A DNA stretch of 64,000 nt from Cellulomonas humilata (GTDB taxonomy: Bacteria > Actinomycetota > Actinomycetes > Actinomycetales > Cellulomonadaceae). The position numbers and the translations under genes were made by a program. Position 1 is the stretch's first letter, and each line of letters begins with the position of its first letter. The stretch spans positions 186,001-250,000 of the forward strand of contig NZ_JAUSVB010000003.1 of assembly GCF_030814415.1 (NCBI RefSeq). Reading direction: 5' to 3'. The notes beneath the pieces are model-generated. The model searched no databases, was not told where the DNA came from, and saw only the letters and a program-made list of their open reading frames with translations. Shown here one piece after another: positions 8,159-17,274 of this stretch.

Positions 8159-9457
8159 TCAGCCGTGCGCCGGTGCTCCGAGGTCGATGTGGGGCACGTC
8201 GTCGGCGTCGTCGCCCCACGCGATGCGGCGCGGTGCGTCGTGCGACTCGACGGTGGCCGCGTGGTCGCGCTCGAAGTAGTCCCAGGCCCAGCTGAGGAAC
8301 GCGTCGGTGCGGCTGTGCACGCCGCTGAGCAGCATCGCGTGCACCCCGAGCCACGCGGCGAAGGCGATCGGGCCGTCGACCTCGTGGCGGTGGGCGCCCA
8401 CCTCGGCGACGGCGGCGTTGCGGCCGATCATCGCCATGATGCCCTTGTCCTTGTAGTGGAACGGCGCAAGCTCGTCGCCCTGCATCGAGCGCAGGATGTT
8501 CTGGGCCGCCCAGCGCCCGGACTGCTGCGCGACGGACCCGAGCTGCGGCAGCGTCGGCGCCCCAGCACCCGAGGGGATGTTCGCCACGTCGCCGACCGCC
8601 CAGACCCCGGGGTACCCCTCGACCCCGAGGTCCGGGCGGACGTCGATCCGCCCGCCGCGCCCGGTGGACGAGCCGGCGGACTGCGCGATGGCGGAGGCCG
8701 ACTCGCCACCCGCCCAGATGACGGTCCGGGTGGGCAGGCGGGTGCCGTCGTCGAGGTCGACCGCGTCCACGTGGACCTCCTTGACCCCCGCGCCGAGGCG
8801 GATGTCGACGCCGGCCTTGTCCAGGTGCTTGTGGGCGTACGCCTGGGCGCGCGTCGAGAACTGGCCGAGCACCGCCTGCCCGCGGTCGACCAGGTGCACG
8901 CGGGCATCCGCTGGCATCCTGCCCTGTGCTTGGAGGGCCGCCACGAGTTCGGCGAGAGCGCCGGAGACCTCCACGCCGGTGGGTCCGCCGCCGACGACCA
9001 CGACGTCGCGGGACCCGGTGTCACCGACGAGGGCCTCCGCGACCAGGGCCTGGTGGTGCAGGCGCAGGCGCTCCGCATCCACGACCGAGTACAGCGGGAA
9101 CGCGTGCTCCTGGGCGCCCGGGATGCCGAAGAAGTTCGGGCGCGCGCCCGCGGCGAGCACGAGGTGGTCGGCCGACAGCGACCGGCCGTCGTCGAGCACG
9201 AGCGTGCGGTCCGCGAGCGACGCCGACGTGACGTGCGCGAGGACCACGTCGACGCTCGGCACGTCCGCGAAGATCGTGCGCAGCGGGCGCGCGACGTCCT
9301 CGGCGGGCAGCTGCGACGTGGCGACCTGGTAGAGCAGCGGCTGGAACTGGTGGTAGTCCGTGCGGTCGACGAGCGTCGTGCGGATGCCCGCCTCGCCCAG
9401 GGTCTGCGCCGCGGCGACGCCCGCGAGGCCGCCGCCGAGCACCAGAGCGTCGGTCAC
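8159..9457 (-). CDS. ndh: Type II NADH:quinone oxidoreductase (NDH-2)
   Basis: Single-subunit, non-proton-pumping NADH dehydrogenase of 432 residues that passes electrons from NADH via FAD to menaquinone at the membrane face. The FAD fold starts with LVLGGGLAG near residue 7, the NADH-binding fold has VVVVGGGPTGVEVSGAL, and the second FAD contact is WAVGDVANIP. The C-terminal AWLGVHAMLLSG region is the membrane-associating part. The GTG start at 9457 overlaps the GH15 stop (GTGA). As the last metabolic gene of the cydAB operon it can feed quinol to the bd oxidase encoded upstream. Confidence 0.9.
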   Translation of the reverse strand: MTDALVLGGGLAGVAAAQTLGEAGIRTTLVDRTDYHQFQPLLYQVATSQLPAEDVARPLRTIFADVPSVDVVLAHVTSASLADRTLVLDDGRSLSADHLVLAAGARPNFFGIPGAQEHAFPLYSVVDAERLRLHHQALVAEALVGDTGSRDVVVVGGGPTGVEVSGALAELVAALQAQGRMPADARVHLVDRGQAVLGQFSTRAQAYAHKHLDKAGVDIRLGAGVKEVHVDAVDLDDGTRLPTRTVIWAGGESASAIAQSAGSSTGRGGRIDVRPDLGVEGYPGVWAVGDVANIPSGAGAPTLPQLGSVAQQSGRWAAQNILRSMQGDELAPFHYKDKGIMAMIGRNAAVAEVGAHRHEVDGPIAFAAWLGVHAMLLSGVHSRTDAFLSWAWDYFERDHAATVESHDAPRRIAWGDDADDVPHIDLGAPAHG

Positions 9458-11319
9458 AGCGACATCTCCTCGAGGCGCTCCGCCAGGATGATCCGCGCGG
9501 AGGCCTCGATGAGCGCGAGGTGCGAGAACGCCTGCGGGATGTTGCCGAGGTGCCGCGCGGCCGCCACCTCGAACTCCTCGGCATACAGGCCGAACGGTGA
9601 GGCGATGCGCAGCAGGCGCTCCATCAGGTCGAGCGCGCGCTGCTTCTCGCCGACGACCATGAGGGCCGAGACCAGCCAGAACGAGCAGATGACGAACGTG
9701 CCCTCCTTGCCGGACATCCCGTCGTCGGTCTCGTCGGTCCGGTAGCGCAGGACGAAGCCGTCCTCGGACAGCTCGTCGGCGATGGCCAGGACGCTCGCGT
9801 GCAGCCGCTCGTCGGTGCCGGGCAGGAGCCCGAAGTGCGCGGCGAGCAGGTTGGAGGCGTCGAGCGCGTCCGTGTCGTAGTGCTGGCGGAGCACGCCGCG
9901 GTCGCTCAGGCCGTGGGCGAGGATGTCGTCCTTGATCTCCTGCGCGGTCGCGCCCCAGGCCGCCTGGAGGTCGGGCTCGCCGCGGATCCCGGCCAGCTGC
10001 GCGGCCCGGTCCATGGCGACCCAGCACATGATCTTCGACGAGACGTAGTGCTGCGGCTTGCCGCGTGCCTCCCAGATGCCCTGGTCGGGCTGCTGCCAGA
10101 TCGCGGTGGCGCACTCGGCCTGGGACTTCACGATGGGCCACAGCCGCGCCGGCAGCCGTTCGCTGCGCCGGGTGTGCAGCAGGATCGAGTCCAGCACGGC
10201 CCCGAAGACGTCGTTCTGCTTCTGGTCGAAGGCGCCGTTTCCGAGGCGGACGGGTCGTGCGCCCTGGTAGCCGCTGAGCTCGTCGCGCGTGGTCTCGGTG
10301 AGGTCGCGTCGGCCGTCGATGCCGTACATGATCTGCAGCGCACCGTCCTCGTCGGGCTCGACGTCGGCGACGAACTGCATGAACTCGTCCGCCTCCCAGT
10401 CGAGCCGCAGGTAGTGCAGCGCCTGCAGCGTGAACGTCGAGTCGCGCATCCAGGTGTACCGGTAGTCCCAGTTGCGCTCACCCCCGGGCGTCTCGGGCAG
10501 CGACGTCGTCAGCGCCGCGACCGTGGCGCCGGTCGGCATGTACGTCAGGCCCTTGATCACCAGTGCGGAGCGCTCGACGTAGGGCCGCAGGCGGTGGTCG
10601 GGCATCAGGGCGCGACTGAGCCAGCGGCGCCAGAAGTCGCGCGTCGCCGCGATCCGCGCGACGGCGTCGGCCGCGTCGGTGGGACCGTCCAGGGAGGCAC
10701 CCCACGACAGCGCGCAGAACACGGTCTCGCCCGCGGCGAGCTCGTGCCGGCCGCGCAGCGCGTCGCCCTCGACACCGAGCGCCAGGTCGGAGTGCAGGCG
10801 CATCGACAGCCCTGCCCCGCTGATGTCGGCGGTGTGGCCGCCCGCGTCGAGGACCCACGGCTCCCGCGTCCGGCCGTAGTCGAACGCCGGGTCGCACACG
10901 AGCTCGATCCGCACGGACCCCTCCAAGCACGTGGCGGTGCGCACCAGCAGGTGCTCGGCGTCGTCGTCGGCAGGCGGGCGCGTGTGCGGGGTCGTCTCGT
11001 CCGGTCCCTCGCGCTTGGCCATGGTGAGCGCGTCACGGACCTCGACCCACCCCGACGGCGTGTGCCACGTGGTCACGAGCACGTTCGTGCCCGGGTCGTA
11101 CGCGCGGGACGTCGGCACGTTGATGCCGTAGGGCGCGAACCGGAAGTAGCCCGCGCCCCGGTCCAGCAGGCTGCCGAACACGCTCTGGCTGTCGAACCGT
11201 GGGGCGCACAGCCAGTCGACCGACCCGTCGGGCGCGACGAGCGCTCCCGTGTGGCAGTCGGACAGGAACGCGTACTGGGCGATCGGCGGGAACGGGGATG
11301 CGGGGCTGTTCGAGTCCAC
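9454..11319 (-). CDS. Glycoside hydrolase family 15 protein (trehalase/glucoamylase-like)
   Basis: Bacterial-type GH15 enzyme of 621 residues: an N-terminal beta domain (IAQYAFLSDCHTGALV) and a catalytic barrel with GERNWDYRYTWMRDS and GIWEARGKPQHY, where the glutamate of WEARG is the likely general acid. Related mycobacterial GH15 proteins are trehalases. No signal peptide, so it is probably cytosolic and releases glucose from trehalose or an alpha-glucan. The GTG at 11319 follows a perfect AGGAGG; an upstream ATG at 11370 is rejected for that reason. It lies 22 bases after the GMC gene and overlaps NDH2. Confidence 0.88.
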   Translation of the reverse strand: MDSNSPASPFPPIAQYAFLSDCHTGALVAPDGSVDWLCAPRFDSQSVFGSLLDRGAGYFRFAPYGINVPTSRAYDPGTNVLVTTWHTPSGWVEVRDALTMAKREGPDETTPHTRPPADDDAEHLLVRTATCLEGSVRIELVCDPAFDYGRTREPWVLDAGGHTADISGAGLSMRLHSDLALGVEGDALRGRHELAAGETVFCALSWGASLDGPTDAADAVARIAATRDFWRRWLSRALMPDHRLRPYVERSALVIKGLTYMPTGATVAALTTSLPETPGGERNWDYRYTWMRDSTFTLQALHYLRLDWEADEFMQFVADVEPDEDGALQIMYGIDGRRDLTETTRDELSGYQGARPVRLGNGAFDQKQNDVFGAVLDSILLHTRRSERLPARLWPIVKSQAECATAIWQQPDQGIWEARGKPQHYVSSKIMCWVAMDRAAQLAGIRGEPDLQAAWGATAQEIKDDILAHGLSDRGVLRQHYDTDALDASNLLAAHFGLLPGTDERLHASVLAIADELSEDGFVLRYRTDETDDGMSGKEGTFVICSFWLVSALMVVGEKQRALDLMERLLRIASPFGLYAEEFEVAAARHLGNIPQAFSHLALIEASARIILAERLEEMSL

Positions 11320-11341
11320 AGGTTCCTCCTGGTGGGGGTGC

Positions 11342-12892
11342 TCAGGCGAGTCGGGCGAGCAGGTGGTCACCCACGCGCAGGGCGTTCGCCATGGCGGTGA
11401 GCGCGGGGTTCACGGCGCCGATGCTGGGGAAGAAGCTCGTGTCGACGACGTAGAGGTTGTCCACCTCGTGCGTCCTGCAGTCGCGGTCCAGCACCGAGGT
11501 CGCCGGGTCGTCGCCGAACCGGACCGTGCCGGCCTGGTGCGCGCAGCCCGCGACCGGGATGTCGTTCTTCATGTACAGGTCGCGGGGGACCAGGTGGTGC
11601 GGGTGCATGCCGAGGTGCCCGAGGTTGTGCTTGACGCGGCTGTACAGCTCGTCGAGGGCCTGCCGGTTGTTCGGGGTGTAGGTCAGCACGATGTCGCCGT
11701 GGTTGCCCAGGGTCACGCGGTTGTCGGGGTCGGGCAGGTCCTCGGCCGACAGCCAGAAGTCGACCGCGTGCTCCGCGACCTCCTCGAGTGCGAAGAGCGG
11801 CGCGAGCTTCGCGATCGGCTTTTCGCCGCGGTACATCGGTGCCGACGACTTGCCGACCATCTGCATGTTGCCCATCGGGAACGCGAAGCTCTCGTCGCCG
11901 AAGTAGTAGTCGTTGACGCCGAGCGTCTTCTGGAACCGGGTGTCGTTGCGCTCGATCGAGATCGCGAGGAACGCGCGGCTGTTGTGGAACATGTAGTGGC
12001 GGCCGACGTGGTCGGACCCGTTGGCCAGGCCGTTCGGGTGCCGGTCGTTGGCGCTGGCCAGGAGGAGCTTCGCCGAGTTGGCGGCACCGGCCGAGACCAC
12101 GACGACGTCGCCCGAGAACCGCTGCTCGACGCCGTCGACGTCGGCGACCACGGAGGTCACCGAGCGTCCGGAGTCGTCGGTCTCGAGCCGGTGCACCTCG
12201 GCGTTGCGGACGAGCGTCACGTTCGCGTGCGTGACGGCGGGTCGGACCGCGATGACCTCCGCGTCGGACTTGGCGTGCAGCAGGCACGCGAACCCGTCGC
12301 ACGTCGCCGTCCGGATGCACGGGCTGTAGGCCGGGTTCGCCTCGTCGAGCATGATGCCCGAGGGCGAGTGGAACGGGTGCAGGCCGATCGCCCCCATGTC
12401 GTCGAAGAGCTGCTGGATGCGCGGCTCGTGCGACACCGGTGGGAACGGGTACGGACCGCTCGACGGCGGTTCGGTGGGGTCCTCGCCGCGCTCGCCGTGC
12501 ACCTGGTAGAGCTCCTCGGCCTGCGCGTAGTACGGCTCGAACTCGTCGTACGCGACCGGCCACGCGGGGGAGATGCCGCCGTGGTGCTGCAGCTCCCCGA
12601 AGTCCCGCTCCCGCAGCCGGTAGAGCGCAGCTCCGTAGAACTTCGTCGCGCCACCCACGTTGTAGTGCACCTGGGGCTGGAACGACCTGCCGTCGTGGTC
12701 GTACCAGGTGTCCTTCGAGACGTAGCGATTCTTGACGAACGTCTCGGTCGCGTCCCAATTCTCCGGCTCGCGCGGGAGCCAGTCGCCCCGCTCCAGGAGG
12801 AGGACCTTCTTCCCCGACGGGGCCAGGCGGTGCGCGAGGGTCCCGCCGCCCGCGCCCGACCCGATGATGACGACGTCGTAGTGCTCGGTCAT
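11342..12892 (-). CDS. GMC-family FAD oxidoreductase
   Basis: Glucose-methanol-choline family flavoenzyme of 516 residues. The Rossmann motif is GSGAGGG at 11-17, followed by VLLLERG. The FAD-lid region is GGATKFYGAALYR, and the C-terminal catalytic pair is in GCAHQAGTVRFG (His) and GAVNPALTAMAN (Asn). No signal peptide or Tat motif is visible, so it is probably cytosolic. It sits between the SDR (10 bases) and GH15 (22 bases) genes. The substrate is unknown; in this context a sugar, aldonic acid or polyol is likely. Electrons could go to the quinone pool or to oxygen. Confidence 0.87.
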   Translation of the reverse strand: MTEHYDVVIIGSGAGGGTLAHRLAPSGKKVLLLERGDWLPREPENWDATETFVKNRYVSKDTWYDHDGRSFQPQVHYNVGGATKFYGAALYRLRERDFGELQHHGGISPAWPVAYDEFEPYYAQAEELYQVHGERGEDPTEPPSSGPYPFPPVSHEPRIQQLFDDMGAIGLHPFHSPSGIMLDEANPAYSPCIRTATCDGFACLLHAKSDAEVIAVRPAVTHANVTLVRNAEVHRLETDDSGRSVTSVVADVDGVEQRFSGDVVVVSAGAANSAKLLLASANDRHPNGLANGSDHVGRHYMFHNSRAFLAISIERNDTRFQKTLGVNDYYFGDESFAFPMGNMQMVGKSSAPMYRGEKPIAKLAPLFALEEVAEHAVDFWLSAEDLPDPDNRVTLGNHGDIVLTYTPNNRQALDELYSRVKHNLGHLGMHPHHLVPRDLYMKNDIPVAGCAHQAGTVRFGDDPATSVLDRDCRTHEVDNLYVVDTSFFPSIGAVNPALTAMANALRVGDHLLARLA

Positions 12893-12902
12893 CTCGTCCG
12901 CC

Positions 12903-13670
12903 TCACAGACCCGGGCTGCTGTGCATGATGCCGCCGTCGGCGAAGATCGTCGTGGCGGTGAGATAGGTGGCGCCGTCGCCGGCGAGGAACGCGACGAGGC
13001 TGGCGATCTCCTCGGGCTCGGCCATCCGGCCGAGCGGGATCGCGGCGTCGAGGGTCTTCATCTTCTCCGGGTCGTTCATCGTCGAGGTGTTGATCGGGGT
13101 CGCCACCGCGCCCGGGCCCACGCCGACGACCTGCACGCCCTGCGGCCCGAGCTCGACGCCCGCGGTCCGGGTGAGCATGCGCATCCCGCCCTTGGACAGG
13201 CAGTACGCGGTGTTCCCGGGCATCGGCCAGTCCTCGTGCACCGAGGTCATGTTGATGATCCGGCCGCCCGTGCCCTGCTTGATCATCTGCTTCGCGGCGA
13301 TCTGGGTGCCGAAGAACGCGCTCTTGAGGTTGATGTCCATGACGCGCTGGTACTGCTCCTCGGTGGTGTCGAGGATCGACGTGCGCGTCTCGATGCCCGC
13401 GTTGTTCACCATGATGTCGAGGCGCCCGAAGGCCTCCACCGTCGTGGCGACGAGCCGCTCGAGGTCCGCGACCTTGCTGACGTCGGCGTCCACGCCGATC
13501 GCCTGGTCGCCGAGGGCGTGCACCTGCTGCTCCAGCGCCTCGGTGGCCTCCGGGTGTGCGACGAAGTCGATGACGATGTTCGCCCCCGCCTCCGCGAGCG
13601 CGAGAACGACGGCCTTGCCGATGCCGCTGTTGCCGCCCGTGACGATGGCCACTTTCCCGTGCAGGCTCAT
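12903..13670 (-). CDS. SDR oxidoreductase, glucose 1-dehydrogenase-like
   Basis: Classical short-chain dehydrogenase of 255 residues: cofactor motif TGGNSGIG at 11-18, NNAG at 89-92, and the catalytic Ser143-Tyr156-Lys160. An acidic residue after the second strand (D35) suggests NAD preference, though not decisively. The overall sequence resembles bacterial glucose 1-dehydrogenases (FabG-like), which oxidise beta-D-glucose to gluconolactone. Its ATG overlaps the cydB stop (ATGA), tying its translation to an oxidase subunit. With the GH15 downstream this is consistent with oxidation of released glucose (inference). Confidence 0.87.
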   Translation of the reverse strand: MSLHGKVAIVTGGNSGIGKAVVLALAEAGANIVIDFVAHPEATEALEQQVHALGDQAIGVDADVSKVADLERLVATTVEAFGRLDIMVNNAGIETRTSILDTTEEQYQRVMDINLKSAFFGTQIAAKQMIKQGTGGRIINMTSVHEDWPMPGNTAYCLSKGGMRMLTRTAGVELGPQGVQVVGVGPGAVATPINTSTMNDPEKMKTLDAAIPLGRMAEPEEIASLVAFLAGDGATYLTATTIFADGGIMHSSPGL

Positions 13671-14740
13671 GTGCGTGCTCCTTCGTCGAGGGGTGCGGAC
13701 GGTCCCGTGGTCGGGTCCGGCGGTTCCGGTGGTTCCGGTGGTACAGCCGTCGGCGGGCCTACGATCCGGCGACGGAAGACGAAGTACGACCAGCCCTGGT
13801 ACAGCAGGATCAGCGGCACCAGCACGAGGGCGACGATCGTCATGACCTTGAGCGCGTATGGCCCGGACGCCGCGCTCGTCACGGTCAGGCTGTCGGCCGC
13901 CGAGGTGCTGGACACCAGGACGTTCGGGTAGAGGTTCGCGAACAGCGTCACGACGGTCAGGGCGATCGCGACAGCCGTGGCGGTGAACGCCCAGCCGTCC
14001 CGGTGCGCCCGGACCAGCAGCGCCGCGGCGAGGACCGCGACGACCGCGAGCACGGGCGGCACGGTGCCGCGCAGCGCGGGAGCGCCGGACACGGCGGGCG
14101 TCGCGACGGCGAACGCGAGCAGGAGCAGGACCGCCGGCACGATCGCCACGGCCGCGGCGCGCTGCGCCCGGGTGCGCACCTGGTCCGTGGTCCGCAGGGC
14201 GAGGAAGGTGGCGCCGTGCAGGACGCACAGGGCGGTGAGCGTGAGCCCGACGAGCAGGCCGTATCCGGTGATCGTGTCGGTGACCGAGCCCGTGAACTCC
14301 TCGGTCGAGTCGACCGGCAGGCCGGCGAGGAGGTTGCCCAGCGCGACGCCGATGAGCAGCGGGCACAGCAGGCTGCCGAGGGTCAGGCTCCACGACCACG
14401 TCTGCCGCCAGCGGCTCGCCTCCATGCGACCTCGGAACTCGAACGAGACGCCGCGGGCAATGAGCGCGACCAGGAGCAGCACCAGCGGGAGGTACATCGC
14501 GGAGAACCAGGTGGCGTACCAGCTGGGGAAGGCCGCGAAGATCCCGGCCGCACCGACGATCAGCCAGACCTCGTTGCCGTCCCAGAACGGCCCGATCGCG
14601 TTGATCGCGACGCGCTGCTCGGTGTCGGTGCGACCGACCACCTTGTGCAGCATGCCGACCCCGAAGTCGAACCCCTCCAGCACGAAGAACCCGGTCCAGA
14701 GGAACGCGATGATCAGGAACCACAGGTCGGGCAGGGTCAT
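13667..14740 (-). CDS. cydB: Cytochrome bd quinol oxidase subunit II
   Basis: Subunit II of cytochrome bd, 357 residues with about eight or nine membrane helices. The start MTLPDLWFLIIAFLWTGFFVLEGFDFGVGM and the FWDGNEVWLIV segment are diagnostic of CydB. The C-terminus is a proline-rich, probably cytosolic tail. It begins 12 bases after cydA and its stop overlaps the SDR start. With CydA it reduces oxygen with menaquinol at high affinity. No cydDC assembly transporter is adjacent, unlike many actinobacterial cydABDC loci. Confidence 0.95.
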   Translation of the reverse strand: MTLPDLWFLIIAFLWTGFFVLEGFDFGVGMLHKVVGRTDTEQRVAINAIGPFWDGNEVWLIVGAAGIFAAFPSWYATWFSAMYLPLVLLLVALIARGVSFEFRGRMEASRWRQTWSWSLTLGSLLCPLLIGVALGNLLAGLPVDSTEEFTGSVTDTITGYGLLVGLTLTALCVLHGATFLALRTTDQVRTRAQRAAAVAIVPAVLLLLAFAVATPAVSGAPALRGTVPPVLAVVAVLAAALLVRAHRDGWAFTATAVAIALTVVTLFANLYPNVLVSSTSAADSLTVTSAASGPYALKVMTIVALVLVPLILLYQGWSYFVFRRRIVGPPTAVPPEPPEPPDPTTGPSAPLDEGART

Positions 14741-14752
14741 CGGGACACCTCC

Positions 14753-16153
14753 TCAGAACGTCAGGGCGGGGACGCGCGGCTGGTCGTCGTCGACGGGCTC
14801 GTCGGGTTCCTCGAGCTCCAGGCCGCGGCGCGCGTAGCGCATCATCAGGTACACGTTCACGGCGCCGAGGAGCAGGAAGATCGTGTAGAAGACGACGATG
14901 CTGATGATCAGCTCGGTCCTGCCGACGGACGTGGAGATCCCGTCCTTGGTGAGCATCAGCCCTTGGACGATCCAGGGCTGCCGGCCGTTCTCGGTGAGCA
15001 TCCACCCGGCCGTGTTCATCAGGAACGGGAAGGCGACAGCCCAGGTCGCGACCAACAGGAACACGCGCGCGGTGGGTAGTCGGCGCCGCCAGATCAGCCA
15101 CAGGCCCCAGAGGGCGACGAGCGCGGCGAGCGAGCCCAGGTAGGCCATCACGCGCATCGACCAGTACTGGACGAACACGTTCGGCACGTAGTCGCCGGGC
15201 CCGTACTCCTCCTGGTACTGCGCGTTCAGCTCGTTCATCCCGACCACCTCACCGTTCCACGTCCCCGTCGCGAGGATGGAGAGCAGGTGGGGGATCTCGA
15301 TGATCTTGGTGGGGTTCTGGTCGTTGTTGCCGCCGCCGATCTGGAACGCGGAGAACGAGCAGGGCTGGCACGTCTCCCACTGCCCCTCCGCCGCCGAGAT
15401 CTTCATCGGCTGGTACGTCGCCTCGATCACGCCGAGGTGGCTGCCGATGCCCAGCGCCAGGAAGATCGAGGGCAGCAGCACGGCGATCGACACCTTCGCG
15501 GAGCGCGTGAACACCTCCGCGTGGTGACCGCGGCGCAGGTACCACGCCGACACGGCCAGCATGAGGACCGACCCGGTGACCAGGGACGCGGTCAGCACGT
15601 GCGCGTAGCCCCACACGAAGACGGGGTTCGTCATCACCGCGCCGATGTCGGACAGCTCGGGGCGGCCCGTCGCCTGGTCGACGGTGTACCCCACCGGGTG
15701 CTGCATCCAGGAGTTCGCCGCCATGATGAACGCCGCGGAGCCCGCGGCCCCCGCGGCGACGAGCCACACGGTGAGCAGGTGGATCCTCCTGGGCAGCACG
15801 TTCCAGCCGAACACCCACAGGCCGATGAACGTCGACTCCAGGAAGAACGCGGCCAGCCCCTCCATCGCCAGCGGTGCGCCGAACACGTCGCCCACGTAGC
15901 GGGAGTAGGCCGACCAGTTCATGCCGAACTGGAACTCCTGGATGAGTCCCGTCACCACGCCGACGGCCACGTTGATCAGCAGCAGCGTGCCGAAGAACTT
16001 GGTCAGCCGCTTGTGGTCGGGGTTGCCGGACCGGAACCACATCGTGTGCAGGACGGCCACGAGGAAGCCGAGCCCGATGGTGACCGGGACGAAGAGGAAG
16101 TGGTAGATGCTCGTCGAGGCGAACTGGAGGCGGGCCAGGTCGAGGTCGGACAC
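14753..16153 (-). CDS. cydA: Cytochrome bd quinol oxidase subunit I
   Basis: Subunit I of cytochrome bd, 466 residues, carrying the three hemes and the quinol site. Visible are the N-terminal heme-ligand His18 in STSIYHFLFVP, GYAHVLTASLVTG (second His), WSMRVMAYLG (Met ligand) and ENGRQPW of the quinol-binding loop. The GTG at 16153 follows GGGGAGGG and gives the correct family N-terminus; the ATG at 16228 adds 25 residues unlike the family. It heads a leftward operon cydA-cydB-SDR-GMC-GH15-NDH2. A TCATCC-type palindrome lies about 100 bases upstream. Confidence 0.95.
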   Translation of the reverse strand: MSDLDLARLQFASTSIYHFLFVPVTIGLGFLVAVLHTMWFRSGNPDHKRLTKFFGTLLLINVAVGVVTGLIQEFQFGMNWSAYSRYVGDVFGAPLAMEGLAAFFLESTFIGLWVFGWNVLPRRIHLLTVWLVAAGAAGSAAFIMAANSWMQHPVGYTVDQATGRPELSDIGAVMTNPVFVWGYAHVLTASLVTGSVLMLAVSAWYLRRGHHAEVFTRSAKVSIAVLLPSIFLALGIGSHLGVIEATYQPMKISAAEGQWETCQPCSFSAFQIGGGNNDQNPTKIIEIPHLLSILATGTWNGEVVGMNELNAQYQEEYGPGDYVPNVFVQYWSMRVMAYLGSLAALVALWGLWLIWRRRLPTARVFLLVATWAVAFPFLMNTAGWMLTENGRQPWIVQGLMLTKDGISTSVGRTELIISIVVFYTIFLLLGAVNVYLMMRYARRGLELEEPDEPVDDDQPRVPALTF

Positions 16154-16239
16154 CGGCCCTCCCCAGGTCGACGGTGCGGCTGCGGTCGACGCGCGCAGAC
16201 GGCGCGTCGACCCGTTCGAGCGTCGCACCGAGCCTTCGG

Positions 16240-16276
16240 GCCGAGCATCACCCCGTCGGGATGAAAGGGGCTCGGC
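16240..16276 (-). terminator. Inverted repeat after the BASS transporter gene
   Basis: GCCGAGC (16240-16246) pairs with GCTCGGC (16270-16276), and the interior holds a second near-palindrome at 16248-16264. It starts immediately after the BASS stop. It could be a weak terminator, but the inner palindrome also resembles the one at 17258-17274 and could be an operator for the cyd operon. Confidence 0.35.
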
Positions 16277-17179
16277 TCAGCGGGCGGCGACGGCCTCGTC
16301 CGTCGGGAGAGCGCGTCGCCACATCAGGACGAACGCCAGGACGACGATGATCCCGATGGTGTTGAGGATCGTGATCGAGACCGTCACCAGCGGGTCGGAG
16401 ACGAAGGGGAAGATCATCATCAGGAGCATCGGGCCGATGTTGCGCACCGCCGTCGTCACCTCGCTCGCATGCCTGATGCCCAGGTCCTTGACCCGCAGCG
16501 CGGTGACCAGCAGGTAGCCGCACCCGAGGCCGATGAAGGGGCCGGCGATGGCAGCGACGTAGCTCTCGGTGCCCCAGCTCTCCACGAACTGGCTCCAGTA
16601 CGCCACGAGCGTGAAGTTGAGGTTGAAGAGCAGGCACAGGATGGCGACCCGGACGACCCACTGCCTCAGGGGAGCCGTCAGTTCGGGCCACCAGACCCGG
16701 AACGCGCACCCGAGGACGATCGGGAGCAGCAGGAAGAGCAGCAGCGGCCAGGCGACGTCCCACGCGGTGGTGCGCAGCTGGGCGTCGACCGCGTCGATGG
16801 CGAGAGGCAGCCCCACCGGGAGGGCGACGACCGTCCCGATGGTGAGGACGACCAGCAGGGTGGTGGCGATGCTGACGTCCGCCTTGGCCAGCTTGGCGAG
16901 GATGGGGGCGAAGGGCATGCCTGCACTCAGGGCTGCGATGCAGAACCCGACCTTGATCTCGTCCGGGATCGACGAGGCGACCGTCAGCAGGTAGCCGACG
17001 AACACCAGCGGGATGACGAGGAAGTTGACCGCCAGTACCGACACGGTGATCTTCCAGTGTGCGACGGCCTGCGCCACCACCTTGCCGACCGGCAGCCTGA
17101 GGCCCAGGCCGAACGAGTTGAGGATCACGAAGAGCAGGCCGAACCCGTTGATGAGAACGCTCTGGTCCGTTGCAGTCAC
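16277..17179 (-). CDS. Bile acid:sodium symporter (BASS) family transporter
   Basis: Integral membrane protein of about 300 residues with roughly ten hydrophobic helices, resembling the BASS/ACR3 superfamily. Conserved-looking segments are CIAALSAGMPFAPILAKLAKAD and the ASEVTTAVRNIGPMLL crossover region. The family imports organic anions with sodium or exports arsenite; no arsenic genes are nearby, so the substrate is open. The GTG at 17179 has AGGTGG six bases upstream; an in-frame ATG at 17194 (five residues longer) has no such site. Divergent from the MFS gene across a 17-bp palindrome. Confidence 0.8.
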   Translation of the reverse strand: MTATDQSVLINGFGLLFVILNSFGLGLRLPVGKVVAQAVAHWKITVSVLAVNFLVIPLVFVGYLLTVASSIPDEIKVGFCIAALSAGMPFAPILAKLAKADVSIATTLLVVLTIGTVVALPVGLPLAIDAVDAQLRTTAWDVAWPLLLFLLLPIVLGCAFRVWWPELTAPLRQWVVRVAILCLLFNLNFTLVAYWSQFVESWGTESYVAAIAGPFIGLGCGYLLVTALRVKDLGIRHASEVTTAVRNIGPMLLMMIFPFVSDPLVTVSITILNTIGIIVVLAFVLMWRRALPTDEAVAAR

Positions 17180-17257
17180 GACTCTCCACCTCATCGGCGG
17201 CTCGATCGGCGGTCGACCTGCTCGGTGCGAGTCTTCGCGTCCGACCGGTCGAGCGCA

Positions 17258-17274
17258 TCATCCCGAGAGGATGA
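17258..17274. promoter_or_regulatory. Palindromic operator candidate, divergent BASS/MFS region
   Basis: TCATCC (17258-17263), five bases, GGATGA (17269-17274): a perfect 17-bp inverted repeat overlapping the MFS start codon. Its position would let a bound regulator block the MFS gene directly. A related sequence sits upstream of cydA at 16248-16264. Confidence 0.4.

Noticed and set aside
11320..11370. Upstream ATG start for the GH15 gene
   Set aside because: A perfect AGGAGG directly precedes the GTG at 11319, and the extra 17 residues look unlike the family start.
16240..16276. Rex- or ArcA-type operator for cydAB
   Set aside because: No TTGTGAA-type Rex palindrome occurs upstream of cydA; only the TCATCC-like palindrome is present.
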